The position numbers and the translations under genes are program-made. DNA of 20,658 nt from Pseudomonadota bacterium (GTDB lineage Bacteria; Desulfobacterota; Desulfobulbia; Desulfobulbales; DAOVYS01): the NCBI GenBank assembly GCA_030635485.1, contig DAOVYS010000016.1:1-20658 (forward strand). Direction: 5' to 3'. Within the stretch, counting starts at the first letter, position 1. Each line of letters starts with the position of its first letter. This document shows, piece by piece, positions 6,958-13,857 of the stretch. The notes under the pieces are model-generated. The model was not told where the DNA came from and did not search any database. It saw nothing but the letters and a program-made list of their open reading frames with translations.

Positions 6958-7161
6958 AATCATGATTGATGGCGTCGTAAAAAGTCCGATCTACTGCGTC
7001 GCAGTAATTTTTCAGGCACGAGGCATACCACATGTATGGCCTCGTACCTGAAAAATTACTACTCCTTGCACCCCAAGGGCATTTCCTGCGGGGCATATAT
7101 CGAACTTTTTACTTAGCCATCTAATTCGGTACGATGGACTTTTTACAAGTCCATCATGATT
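6958..7161. repeat. Nested-hairpin MITE-like element ending in cheX
   Basis: Outer arms 6968-6990 and 7099-7121 pair at 19 of 23 positions (GATGGC, GTAAAAAGT, CGAT). An inner hairpin has arms 7003-7027 and 7036-7060 (AGTAATTTTTCAGG then ACGAGGC). A second right-hand end at 7131-7161 repeats GTAAAAAGTCC and ends with the complement of AATCATGAT, which also begins the element at 6958. The right end overlaps the last codons of cheX and provides its TGA. No transposase is present. The CACCCCAAGGGCA motif inside it also occurs at the window start. Confidence 0.65.
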
Positions 7162-7612
7162 CAATAGTCATACACAGAATGCCGGATGATGTTCTGAAAG
7201 CAATAACCGAAAAATTCTCAAACAACTTTTCAGGAAAAAAATCGTAAGCCTTGCCCGACTCAGGCCTCCCGAGAACAGCTGTCCCTTCAGGATTAATTTG
7301 CCCAAGCAGACCGCCGACACCCATATTCGCTGTCTCACGCAATGTATCAAGCACCTGGCCCTCATCAAGGGAGGATGTGTCAATTCCCATAAAATTCCCT
7401 GTCATCTGCCAGGCTAAGGCCTTGCTCAAATAAAAATGGACCACAGACTCCTTGCCATCCAAGGTATATCCCATGCCGGCATAGTAATAGTCGGAAGCGG
7501 ATTCCACCGCATCTGCCCCAAGGCCGACAACCGGTTCCAAACAAATGAAGAACATCTTTTCAAACAATTCCTTCATTGATTCGATAACAACCTTTTTCAC
7601 ATGGTCATCCAT
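7154..7612 (-). CDS. cheX: CheX-like chemotaxis phosphatase
   Basis: This 152-aa soluble protein of the CheC/CheX/FliY phosphatase group probably dephosphorylates CheY-P. The signature is D89-TLR-E93-TA-N96 (pattern D/S-x3-E-x2-N), with a proline at 117 close to the expected distance. Only one such helix is present, which fits CheX rather than two-helix CheC. Acidic strands and YYYAGMGYTLDGKESVVHFYL match the family's beta sheet. AGGAGG lies 7 nt before the ATG at 7612, so a longer frame starting at 7651 is rejected. It follows cheY after 172 nt. The stop codon is formed by the end of a repeat element, so the natural C-terminus may have been altered. The phosphatase role is known for the family and inferred here. 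Confidence 0.82.
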   Translation of the reverse strand: MDDHVKKVVIESMKELFEKMFFICLEPVVGLGADAVESASDYYYAGMGYTLDGKESVVHFYLSKALAWQMTGNFMGIDTSSLDEGQVLDTLRETANMGVGGLLGQINPEGTAVLGRPESGKAYDFFPEKLFENFSVIAFRTSSGILCMTIES

Positions 7613-7619
7613 ATACCGG

Positions 7620-7625
7620 CCTCCT
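7620..7625 (-). promoter_or_regulatory. Ribosome binding site deciding the cheX start
   Basis: The minus strand reads AGGAGG, 7 nt before the ATG at 7612. The longer in-frame start at 7651 is upstream of this site. Confidence 0.75.
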
Positions 7626-7634
7626 ATCCAAATG

Positions 7635-7671
7635 TCTGTCCGGAAATACAAAATTTCTGGATAAAGCTATT
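7635..7671. repeat. Short dispersed repeat, copy 1
   Basis: This segment aligns with 10645-10679: CTGTCC, then GAAATACAAA, then TTCTGGAT or TTATGGAT, then AAG-TATT. The two differ by a two-base gap and a few substitutions. It lies just upstream of the cheX ribosome binding site. Confidence 0.5.
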
Positions 7672-7711
7672 ACTCTATGACATTTGATTTTATCAATGTC
7701 ATTGGTTCAAA

Positions 7712-7780
7712 GGTTCAAGGTTTATTTGATCGGAATTTTTCCTTATTCAACCCTGAAGCCTGAACGTGGAACCTTGAACC
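7712..7780. repeat. Inverted repeat between cheY and cheX
   Basis: GGTTCAAGGTT (7712-7722) is the exact complement of AACCTTGAACC (7770-7780). The left arm follows a near-direct copy, GGTTCAA (7704-7710). No T-run follows the hairpin on the minus strand, so it is probably a repeat unit rather than a terminator. Confidence 0.5.
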
Positions 7781-7784
7781 GCAA

Positions 7785-8237
7785 TCAAAAATCCATCCCC
7801 TCGTCACCCTCAACCCCATTTCCATCTTCAAAGACCTTATTTTCAACCTTATGCGCATAGGCCTTTTCCAGGACCTCCATTAAAATCTGTTTTATTGTCT
7901 CAGGCAAAAAAGGCTTCTTTATGTAGGCTGCCGCACCAAGGTTCCGGGCCTGCTCCATCCGGGCCAAACTGGATTCGGTCGTAATCATGACCACGGGAAT
8001 ATTCTCATAGACCTCATCCTGTTTCAATTCCCTGAGAAGATCCATCCCACTCATTTCAGGCATGTTTATGTCGGTTAAAATAACATCCACCCAAGTCTCC
8101 TTCAGGACGTCCAGAACCTCTCTTCCGGTTGCAGCCTCAAGGATCTCACCTATTGGAACGCCCGACATAACCACGGTCTTTTTTATCACTGCCCGCATGG
8201 TTTCGGAATCATCCGCAATTAAGATATTGAAAGCCAT
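7785..8237 (-). CDS. cheY: Chemotaxis response regulator CheY
   Basis: This 150-aa single receiver domain probably carries the phosphate signal from CheA to the motor or other output. It has D9 and D10 (ADDSETMR), phosphoacceptor D56 (ILTDINMPEMSG), T86/T87 (MITTES) and K108 (IKKPF). About 25 acidic residues (ENKVFEDGNGVEGDEGMDF) extend past the receiver fold, which is longer than usual for CheY. The tail has no recognised domain. AGAGGAA lies upstream of the ATG at 8237. The gene sits between the HDOD gene and cheX, the likely phosphatase of its phosphorylated form. Confidence 0.92.
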   Translation of the reverse strand: MAFNILIADDSETMRAVIKKTVVMSGVPIGEILEAATGREVLDVLKETWVDVILTDINMPEMSGMDLLRELKQDEVYENIPVVMITTESSLARMEQARNLGAAAYIKKPFLPETIKQILMEVLEKAYAHKVENKVFEDGNGVEGDEGMDF

Positions 8238-8304
8238 ACCATTCCTCTGCTAAGTTCACTCATCGTAACTGTAAACTGTCAACCGATAACCAGATGAAAA
8301 TATA

Positions 8305-9147
8305 CTACAAAGCCAGTATCTCCTCAGCCTTGGCCATCTCTGCAAGCAGATCGGCCATATGTAAATCCATGTCGTTCTGGGTGATGTCAAATCGTCTCAA
8401 CCCTTCCCCATGGATCCTGGTAGCCAATCCACCGGCTCCTACCCCTATTCCCATGGAGGCAACCAGAACATTACTCAATGCAACGAGTGCAGTCATGACC
8501 CCTCTGTCCAAGGCGTCCGGTTCGTGGTGATCTCTTACCGCAGTCACCATTTCCTCGGGAAATTCCCAGTTCATCAGGATAATTCCTCCGAGTTCCGCAT
8601 GGGTTGTCCCCAAAAAATACTTTTCCGCCTCTACGAAACTACAACGCTCATTCAACACCTTGCGCATTATCTTGTTGAAATCTTCTTTCACAAAACTGCT
8701 CAAAAACTGCTTGCCGATGTCATGCAGAAGTCCGACAGTAAAAGCGGATGCCTCATCCACTACCTTCACGTGATGCATGAGCTGGCGGGACATGATTGCA
8801 ACGGCCACGGAATGTTTCCATATTTCACCCTGTTCAAACTTGTAACCGCCTCCTGCAATATCACGAAAAAAGGTCGAACTGCTGCTCGTGATAATCACCT
8901 CTTTTAATAAATTCTGTCCAATTACCACGAGCGCCTCATCAAGCGAGGAAATCTTACGAGAGAGAGCAAAATATGAAGAATTGCAGACCTTAAGGACAGT
9001 TGCGGTAATTGCCTGGTCATACTGAATCACGTCCGCCAGATCTTTGGCCGTAACATCATGCTTGAGCATTTCAATGACCCGCATCGCAACCTTTGGAAAC
9101 GGCGCCACCTGCTGAACCGAATCCAGTATCTCTTTTAGCCGGCTCAT
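8305..9147 (-). CDS. HDOD-domain signalling protein
   Basis: This 280-aa cytoplasmic protein is made almost entirely of one HDOD domain (about 8-210), recognised by the start PFPKVAMRVIEML, YDQAITATVLKVCNSSYF and ISSLDEALVVIG. A C-terminal tail follows (about 215-280). Unlike many HDOD proteins it keeps a plausible HD-type set: H112, H142-D143 (LLHDIGK), H183 (THAELGG) and H207/H208. Catalysis is not shown for most HDOD proteins, so an enzymatic role is only possible. The ATG overlaps the cheD stop as ATGA, implying coupled translation. HDOD genes are often found in chemotaxis clusters of Desulfobacterota and Geobacter relatives, where they are regulatory proteins of unclear mechanism. Confidence 0.88.
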   Translation of the reverse strand: MSRLKEILDSVQQVAPFPKVAMRVIEMLKHDVTAKDLADVIQYDQAITATVLKVCNSSYFALSRKISSLDEALVVIGQNLLKEVIITSSSSTFFRDIAGGGYKFEQGEIWKHSVAVAIMSRQLMHHVKVVDEASAFTVGLLHDIGKQFLSSFVKEDFNKIMRKVLNERCSFVEAEKYFLGTTHAELGGIILMNWEFPEEMVTAVRDHHEPDALDRGVMTALVALSNVLVASMGIGVGAGGLATRIHGEGLRRFDITQNDMDLHMADLLAEMAKAEEILAL

Positions 9148-9623
9148 AATGCAAACACCTCCCGCCCCGGCCTCTTAACTAAGATAGCGCCTGTACCTAT
9201 ATGTAGAGAAACAGTGCGGTTTACAGTTCCTCCGACATCTGATCCGGCCACTATGACATTATTCTTCCAAAATATCTTCCTGAGAGCCAGAGCATTTCGT
9301 TTACCGATGTTGAAGAAACCGCTGTTATCCAACACCTGAGCCCCTCCGACCACTTTAACAATCATCCGTTTTTTATTCGCCCCAAATTTATATGCTTCCC
9401 TAAAAAGCAGAGGAACGCCCGAGTCGGAAAACATAAACGGATTCTTCTTCGCCTTTTCCTTGTCAAGGTTCGAATCCGGAAGTAAGTAATGCAACAATCC
9501 GCCCGCCTTCACTTCAGGATCCCATATAATCACGCCGATACATGACCCGAGTGAATATGAAATGATCACATCATCGGGATTATTACTCACCTTCATATCA
9601 GATATACCGACCACGATCTCCAT
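9144..9623 (-). CDS. cheD: Chemoreceptor glutamine deamidase CheD
   Basis: CheD converts selected receptor glutamines to glutamates and in some systems is titrated by CheC-type phosphatases. The 159-aa protein has the catalytic cysteine C28 (LGSCIGVIIWD) and histidine H45 (GGLLHYLLPD), with S22 near the position of the third catalytic residue. FNIGKRNALALRKIFWKNNV and GGTVNRTVSLHIGTG complete the family pattern. GAGGGG lies 8 nt before ATG 9623; the in-frame GTG at 9629 has almost no spacing to it. It overlaps the HDOD gene by 4 nt and follows cheR after 40 nt. With CheX in the same cluster, CheD-phosphatase cross-talk is possible but unproven. Confidence 0.94.
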   Translation of the reverse strand: MEIVVGISDMKVSNNPDDVIISYSLGSCIGVIIWDPEVKAGGLLHYLLPDSNLDKEKAKKNPFMFSDSGVPLLFREAYKFGANKKRMIVKVVGGAQVLDNSGFFNIGKRNALALRKIFWKNNVIVAGSDVGGTVNRTVSLHIGTGAILVKRPGREVFAL

Positions 9624-9631
9624 CAACACCG

Positions 9632-9637
9632 CCCCTC
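9632..9637 (-). promoter_or_regulatory. Ribosome binding site deciding the cheD start
   Basis: The minus strand reads GAGGGG with 8 nt to the ATG at 9623. It lies only 2 nt before the GTG at 9629, which argues against that longer frame. Confidence 0.55.
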
Positions 9638-9663
9638 AAAAAACCGCCTAAATTTCACTTACG

Positions 9664-10584
9664 TCACTTTTGATAAGCTGTGGTCGCTACCTGTTTGAAG
9701 TTATGGGTCAAACCAGACAGACTCTCGGAGTGGCCGATAAAGAGATATCCCCCACTGTTGAGGCTGCGGTAATATTTATCCACCAGTTTCTGCTGGGTCT
9801 GACGGTCAAAATATATCATTACGTTACGGCAGAAAATAATGTCGAGCGTCCCATCCCATGGAAACTTGTGCATCAGGTTAAAACGATCAAACGAGACCTT
9901 ATCCCTTAAAATTTTCTTAACTTTGACGAACCCCTCACTATGTCCCACTCCCTTCTGGAAATATTTCCTAACATACTGGATCGGCACTTTTTCAAGCTGA
10001 TCATCCGGATAAACTCCATGAACAGCCGCCTTAAGAACCTTAGTCGAAATATCCGTGGCTATTATTTTATACTTAATACCGGCAATAGCCTGTTGAGACT
10101 GAAACTCCTCAAACACAATGGCCAGAGTGTAGGGCTCCTGTCCCGATGAACAGGCGGACGACCAGCAAACGATCTCTTCCCTTATTCCACGTCCCTGTCT
10201 AACAAAATCCGGAAGCAGATTATTAGTTAAAAACTCGAAGTGAGCATTCTCTCGAAAAAAACTGGTAAAATTCGTTGATACGCAGTTTATAAATTCGACA
10301 AGTTCCGTCTTTTTCTTATCTTTTACCAGATACTCATAGTACTCTTTATATGAATTAATACCTTTTGCTCTTAACCGTTTCCCCAGCCGTGCTTTCAGCA
10401 ATTCACGCTTCTCGGGCTTGAGATAAATTCCCGATTTATCATATATAAGATCGCTGAATTTCTTAAACAGTCCATCGGTAAGCCGACCAGCCCGAACCGG
10501 TATGCACCCGAATTCCGCTTCGCCATTGGCGCCTTGCTTTACGATACGGCCCTTACCGATCTTGTATGTAGATTGAAATATCAT
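9664..10584 (-). CDS. cheR: Chemotaxis receptor methyltransferase CheR
   Basis: CheR uses S-adenosylmethionine to methylate receptor glutamates, opposing CheB. The 306-aa protein has the N-terminal all-helical domain (about 37-115, ending in STNFTSFFRE, near the usual TNxTxFFR) and the methyltransferase domain. The SAM site is WSSACSSGQEPYTLA (141-155), followed by ATDIS, DIIFCRNVMIYFD and GGYLFIGHSES. About 35 residues precede the usual first helix, so the protein is somewhat longer than minimal CheR. GGAG precedes the ATG at 10584 by 11 nt, a rather wide spacing, but no better internal start is evident. It lies 106 nt downstream of cheW and 40 nt before cheD. Confidence 0.95.
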   Translation of the reverse strand: MIFQSTYKIGKGRIVKQGANGEAEFGCIPVRAGRLTDGLFKKFSDLIYDKSGIYLKPEKRELLKARLGKRLRAKGINSYKEYYEYLVKDKKKTELVEFINCVSTNFTSFFRENAHFEFLTNNLLPDFVRQGRGIREEIVCWSSACSSGQEPYTLAIVFEEFQSQQAIAGIKYKIIATDISTKVLKAAVHGVYPDDQLEKVPIQYVRKYFQKGVGHSEGFVKVKKILRDKVSFDRFNLMHKFPWDGTLDIIFCRNVMIYFDRQTQQKLVDKYYRSLNSGGYLFIGHSESLSGLTHNFKQVATTAYQK

Positions 10585-10644
10585 TAATAAAAACTCCGAA
10601 TCAGTCCCTGTAACAGAGGCCGCATCCTGTTTCTGCCCCAGGAG

Positions 10645-10679
10645 GCTGTCCGAAAATACAAATTATGGATGAAGATATT
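10645..10679. repeat. Short dispersed repeat, copy 2
   Basis: This segment aligns with 7635-7671 and shares CTGTCC, GAAAATACAAA, TTATGGAT and AAGATATT. It sits in the cheW-cheR gap. The GGCTGTCCGAAAATA style of sequence resembles insertion-sequence ends, but no transposase is near. Confidence 0.5.
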
Positions 10680-10690
10680 GACAGTTAGCG

Positions 10691-11200
10691 TTACAACTTT
10701 TCCAACTGCTCAAGAGCGCCTTTACCGATTACATGGTCAACATTAAGCAGGATCTTCACTTTCCCCTTGACCTTACCCATGCCCAGTATGTACTCCAGAT
10801 TCGTGGTCGTGCCAAAGGAAGGAGGCGGCTCAATCTCTTCAGCTGAAATATTTAAGACCTCGGACACGGAATCCACCAGCATCCCAACCTGAATAGCCCC
10901 GGACTCTCCTGACAACTCAACCACGATAATACATGTCCGTTCCGTGTATTCCTGATGCTCCATCTCAAACTTAATGCGAAGTTCCAGGACCGGAATCACC
11001 CGACCCCTGAGATTGATTACTCCCTTGATATACTCAGGTGTGTGCGGAACCGAGGTGATCTCCATCACCCCGATAATTTCTCTGACTTTCAAGATCCCAA
11101 TTCCATATTCTTCCTTACCGAGAGCGAATGTGAGGTACTTGCCTTCAAGCTCACTCATCGCCACCACTTTTTCGTCACGCTTATTGCCGCCTGCTCCCAT
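10691..11200 (-). CDS. cheW: Chemotaxis coupling protein CheW
   Basis: CheW bridges receptors and the CheA kinase in the polar array. The 169-aa protein is a single CheW domain (about 18-165): YLTFALGKEEYGIGILKVREI, then the hallmark YIKGVINLRGRVIPVLELR, then GMLVDSVSEVLNISAEEIEPPP and ILLNVDHVI. A short N-terminal charged segment (about 14 residues) precedes it. AGGAGG lies 9 nt before ATG 11200; the alternative in-frame TTG at 11209 abuts that site and is rejected. It follows cheA after a 269-nt gap that carries a repeat copy. Receptor genes are not in the window. Confidence 0.95.
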   Translation of the reverse strand: MGAGGNKRDEKVVAMSELEGKYLTFALGKEEYGIGILKVREIIGVMEITSVPHTPEYIKGVINLRGRVIPVLELRIKFEMEHQEYTERTCIIVVELSGESGAIQVGMLVDSVSEVLNISAEEIEPPPSFGTTTNLEYILGMGKVKGKVKILLNVDHVIGKGALEQLEKL

Positions 11201-11209
11201 AATCTTCAA

Positions 11210-11215
11210 CCTCCT
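11210..11215 (-). promoter_or_regulatory. Ribosome binding site deciding the cheW start
   Basis: AGGAGG on the minus strand is 9 nt from the ATG at 11200 and directly adjacent to the in-frame TTG at 11209, so the ATG is the likely start. Confidence 0.7.
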
Positions 11216-11326
11216 GACACGCGGACACGTAATATTGTTTCCGCCTCAATATCCAATATCCGTCCACAAATGTCTAATTCACCCAAACCCGGCGTCATGT
11301 GCCGTAAAACAACTGTCCTTGGGACG

Positions 11327-11361
11327 CTCAAAATAACCCTCAAAATAACCCTCAAAATATT
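11327..11361. repeat. 12-bp tandem repeat in the cheA-cheW gap
   Basis: CTCAAAATAACC occurs at 11327-11338 and 11339-11350, and a partial third unit (CTCAAAATATT) begins at 11351. It lies just beside repeat copy C. Confidence 0.65.
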
Positions 11362-11399
11362 GCAAACGCTTACACACCTGGGGTTCCCGTAAGTTTGTA

Positions 11400-11446
11400 C
11401 GTAAATATTCGGGTGCGTGCAGATGAAGTGCTGCCGAATATTTACG
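11400..11446. repeat. Palindromic-family repeat, copy C
   Basis: Exact arms CGTAAATATTCGG (11400-11412) and CCGAATATTTACG (11434-11446) flank a 21-nt centre that contains GTGCAGATGAAGTGCTG (11417-11433), the family core. It is shorter than copies B and D and lies between the cheA stop and the cheW start. Confidence 0.7.
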
Positions 11447-11469
11447 TTTGTATCCCTGATGAACGGTTA

Positions 11470-13857
11470 TTAATCAACCACTTCTTCAGCCTTCTTTTTG
11501 ATAAATTCCGCAGTGTTATCACCCGCTGAGGTCAACCCCGGCAAGTCCAGAATCAGGCCCACCCGACCGTCGCCAAGTATGGTGCCCCCGGCCACTCCTG
11601 AAATATTGGTCATGTACCCGCCCAGGCTCTTAATAACCACTTCCTGTTTGCCGAGGAGTTCATCCACCATGAGCGCCCTTTCATAGCCTTCGGTCTCCAC
11701 CACCACCACGATTGCATCACAGATATCGGTGCTAGTAGGCTCTACATTAAAAATTTCATAGAGCCTGATAATCGGAAGCAACCTGTTTCTAATCAAAAGC
11801 GTCTCACCCCTGCCGTAAACCGTGTTGAGGTTCTTTTCCTCAGGCCGGAGAGACTCCCGAATACCGGTAGTCGGAATTATGTACCTTTCCTCCCCCACCC
11901 TTACGACAATCCCGTCAATAATTGCAAGTGTCAGAGGAAGACGGATGACAAACAAAGACCCCTTGCCCGACTGACTGATGATCTCAACCTTACCCCTGAG
12001 TTTCTCAACGGTTTTTTTCACAACATCCATTCCAACGCCCCGGCCGGAAACATCGGTGATCTTGTCTACAGTAGAAAATCCAGCCGTAAAAATCAGGTTG
12101 TTCAGATCATAATCCGATACCTGATCACTCTCCTGGATCAGCCCTCGTAAAATTGCCTTTTCCCTGATTTTTTCCGCATTCAATCCCTGACCGTCATCTT
12201 CGATCTCAATGACGATATTGCCACCTTTCTGATAAGCCCTCAGCCAAACTGTACCTTTCCCGGGTTTCCCGACCGCCTCCCGTTCTTTCGGGGTCTGCAC
12301 TCCGTGATCCACTGAATTTCGAATCATGTGCACCAGGGGATCATAAATGGACTCAACCATGTTACGGTCAATTTCCGTCTCCTCACCTTCCATGATTAAA
12401 TCCACCTGCTTTCCGGATTTCTTTGAAAGATCCCGGACCAGGCGAATCATTTTCTGAAATGTCTGGCGGATCGGCACCATCCGCATTGCCATTGCAGTCT
12501 TTTGAAGTTCAGATGTGATCCTGGTGAGCTGCCCGAAGTCCCTGGTAAGTTTAGGATTATTCAGCCCCATAATCAATGAATTCTGACGAACCAGAGACTG
12601 CATAATCACCAGTTCACCCACCGCGTTGACAAGTACATCCAATTTATCAACATTCACCTTGATGGACGCAGTGACCTTATTCTTACCCGCAACGCCGAAT
12701 TTTAACATTTTCGAAGATTTTGTCTGTGTGGTCTCTGGGACTGAAGCGGGTTTAAAAATTTTCTCTTTCTCTCTGGTCTCCGGGACCTTTTTTTTCTCCC
12801 TTGCCGGAGGCGCGGGCGCTTCCGCCTCTTCTTCAGGAGCAAGTTCGATTTCTTGTTTTACCGAAGGCGCAGACGCTTCCGCCTCTTCTTCGGGAGCAGG
12901 TTCGATTTCTTGTTTTACCGGAGGCTGCGCTACAGGTTCAATGGCTGGTTCCGGAGCAGAAGGCTCGGCTTCTCCACTCTGAACAGCGTGGACACTGGAA
13001 ACAAATTCAGATATGTCAAACTCCTTAAAATATTCAGGTCCATTGTTCAATACCTCCCTTACATTCTCCACCATGGATTTCAAGAAATCGCCAGCGCTCA
13101 GGACAATGTCGATTACGGCCGAATCCATCTTCCTGACACCATTTCTCACATCGTCGAGCAAATTCTCGGTAGTATGGGCAAGTTTATTAATAGACTTCAG
13201 GTTCAGAAAACCGGACACACCCTTAATGGTATGAAACGGACGGAAAATATTATTGATGATATCAGAATCATCAGGATGCTGCTCCAGATCAAGGACATTG
13301 ACCTCGATTACCTCAAGATGCTCAAGCGCCTCTTCAATGAATCCGTTGATCAGATCGGCATCCTGAGCAAAATCAGCCACTACCGGCTCTTCAGAAGATG
13401 CCGCTCCAACGCCCTGGCCAACCGGTTCTTCAGGCTGCAAAACCTCCTTTGCCGATTCCCTGCCGGTCTGGTCTTCATCCTGACCTGTCAAATCATTTTT
13501 CTCGATCTGATGGCCGATTGTATTCATATTATTGCAGAACTTAGCCAGTATCTCATCATCAGGCTTGCCCTTTAAACGATTAGTCTCCTGCATCAGGCTG
13601 ATGCAATCGGCAAGCAGTTCAAAATTTTCCGCCGAATCATCCACCAACTCTCCCATTATGATCTTTTCAAGAACCCTCCTCAGCGCCTTACTCATATTCC
13701 AGAGAATATCCATCTCCCGAACAGATGGACTGGCCACCATTTCTTCAGTCAACTCAATCAGTTCACCTATTACGGAAAGATTACCCGGATCGACCATCAT
13801 AATCTTCAAGGCAATAGCTTCCAGATGTTCAAAAGATGTCTTTTTGACTTCAGCCAT
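11470..13857 (-). CDS. cheA: Chemotaxis histidine kinase CheA
   Basis: CheA autophosphorylates in response to receptors and passes phosphate to CheY and CheB. At 795 aa it is longer than E. coli CheA. Order of parts: an N-terminal helical extension of about 160 residues without a recognised domain; an HPt domain (about 165-275) with H209 in FRPFHTIKG; an acidic Pro/Glu linker (295-390) with two 19-residue repeats; a dimerisation helix pair (about 395-460); the ATPase domain with N box N514 (HMIRNSVDHG), G1 DDGQG 554-558, FTAGFST 590-596 and GRGVGMD 605-611; and a C-terminal CheW-like domain (645-780). No P2 domain is recognisable; the repeat linker takes its place. GAGGAG precedes the ATG by 7 nt. 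It is the first che gene in the cluster. Confidence 0.97.
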   Translation of the reverse strand: MAEVKKTSFEHLEAIALKIMMVDPGNLSVIGELIELTEEMVASPSVREMDILWNMSKALRRVLEKIIMGELVDDSAENFELLADCISLMQETNRLKGKPDDEILAKFCNNMNTIGHQIEKNDLTGQDEDQTGRESAKEVLQPEEPVGQGVGAASSEEPVVADFAQDADLINGFIEEALEHLEVIEVNVLDLEQHPDDSDIINNIFRPFHTIKGVSGFLNLKSINKLAHTTENLLDDVRNGVRKMDSAVIDIVLSAGDFLKSMVENVREVLNNGPEYFKEFDISEFVSSVHAVQSGEAEPSAPEPAIEPVAQPPVKQEIEPAPEEEAEASAPSVKQEIELAPEEEAEAPAPPAREKKKVPETREKEKIFKPASVPETTQTKSSKMLKFGVAGKNKVTASIKVNVDKLDVLVNAVGELVIMQSLVRQNSLIMGLNNPKLTRDFGQLTRITSELQKTAMAMRMVPIRQTFQKMIRLVRDLSKKSGKQVDLIMEGEETEIDRNMVESIYDPLVHMIRNSVDHGVQTPKEREAVGKPGKGTVWLRAYQKGGNIVIEIEDDGQGLNAEKIREKAILRGLIQESDQVSDYDLNNLIFTAGFSTVDKITDVSGRGVGMDVVKKTVEKLRGKVEIISQSGKGSLFVIRLPLTLAIIDGIVVRVGEERYIIPTTGIRESLRPEEKNLNTVYGRGETLLIRNRLLPIIRLYEIFNVEPTSTDICDAIVVVVETEGYERALMVDELLGKQEVVIKSLGGYMTNISGVAGGTILGDGRVGLILDLPGLTSAGDNTAEFIKKKAEEVVD
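12805..12918 (-). repeat. 57-bp tandem repeat inside the cheA linker
   Basis: Two units, coding residues 314-332 and 333-351, each begin VKQEIE and continue with APEEEAEA. The DNA copies are nearly identical (for example both carry GCTTCCGCCTCTTCTTC), which indicates a recent duplication in the disordered linker. Confidence 0.8.

Larger units (their letters stand above)
6716..7153. other. Repeat-filled gap between cheX and cheB
   Basis: This 438-nt gap holds, from low to high coordinates, a hairpin (6756-6788), a short repeat-arm remnant GGTAACTATTCAGCA (6801-6815), repeat copy B (6846-6957) and a nested-hairpin element (6958-7161). I see no gene. Any cheX-cheB transcript would carry very strong secondary structure here. 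Confidence 0.65.

Noticed and set aside
11327..11361. 12-bp tandem repeat considered as a CRISPR or regulator-binding iteron array
   Set aside because: Units are directly adjacent with no spacers, and there are fewer than three full copies.
12853..13575. A 240-codon plus-strand open frame antisense to cheA
   Set aside because: The minus-strand frame is unmistakably cheA, and the antisense frame has no start signal or recognisable motif.
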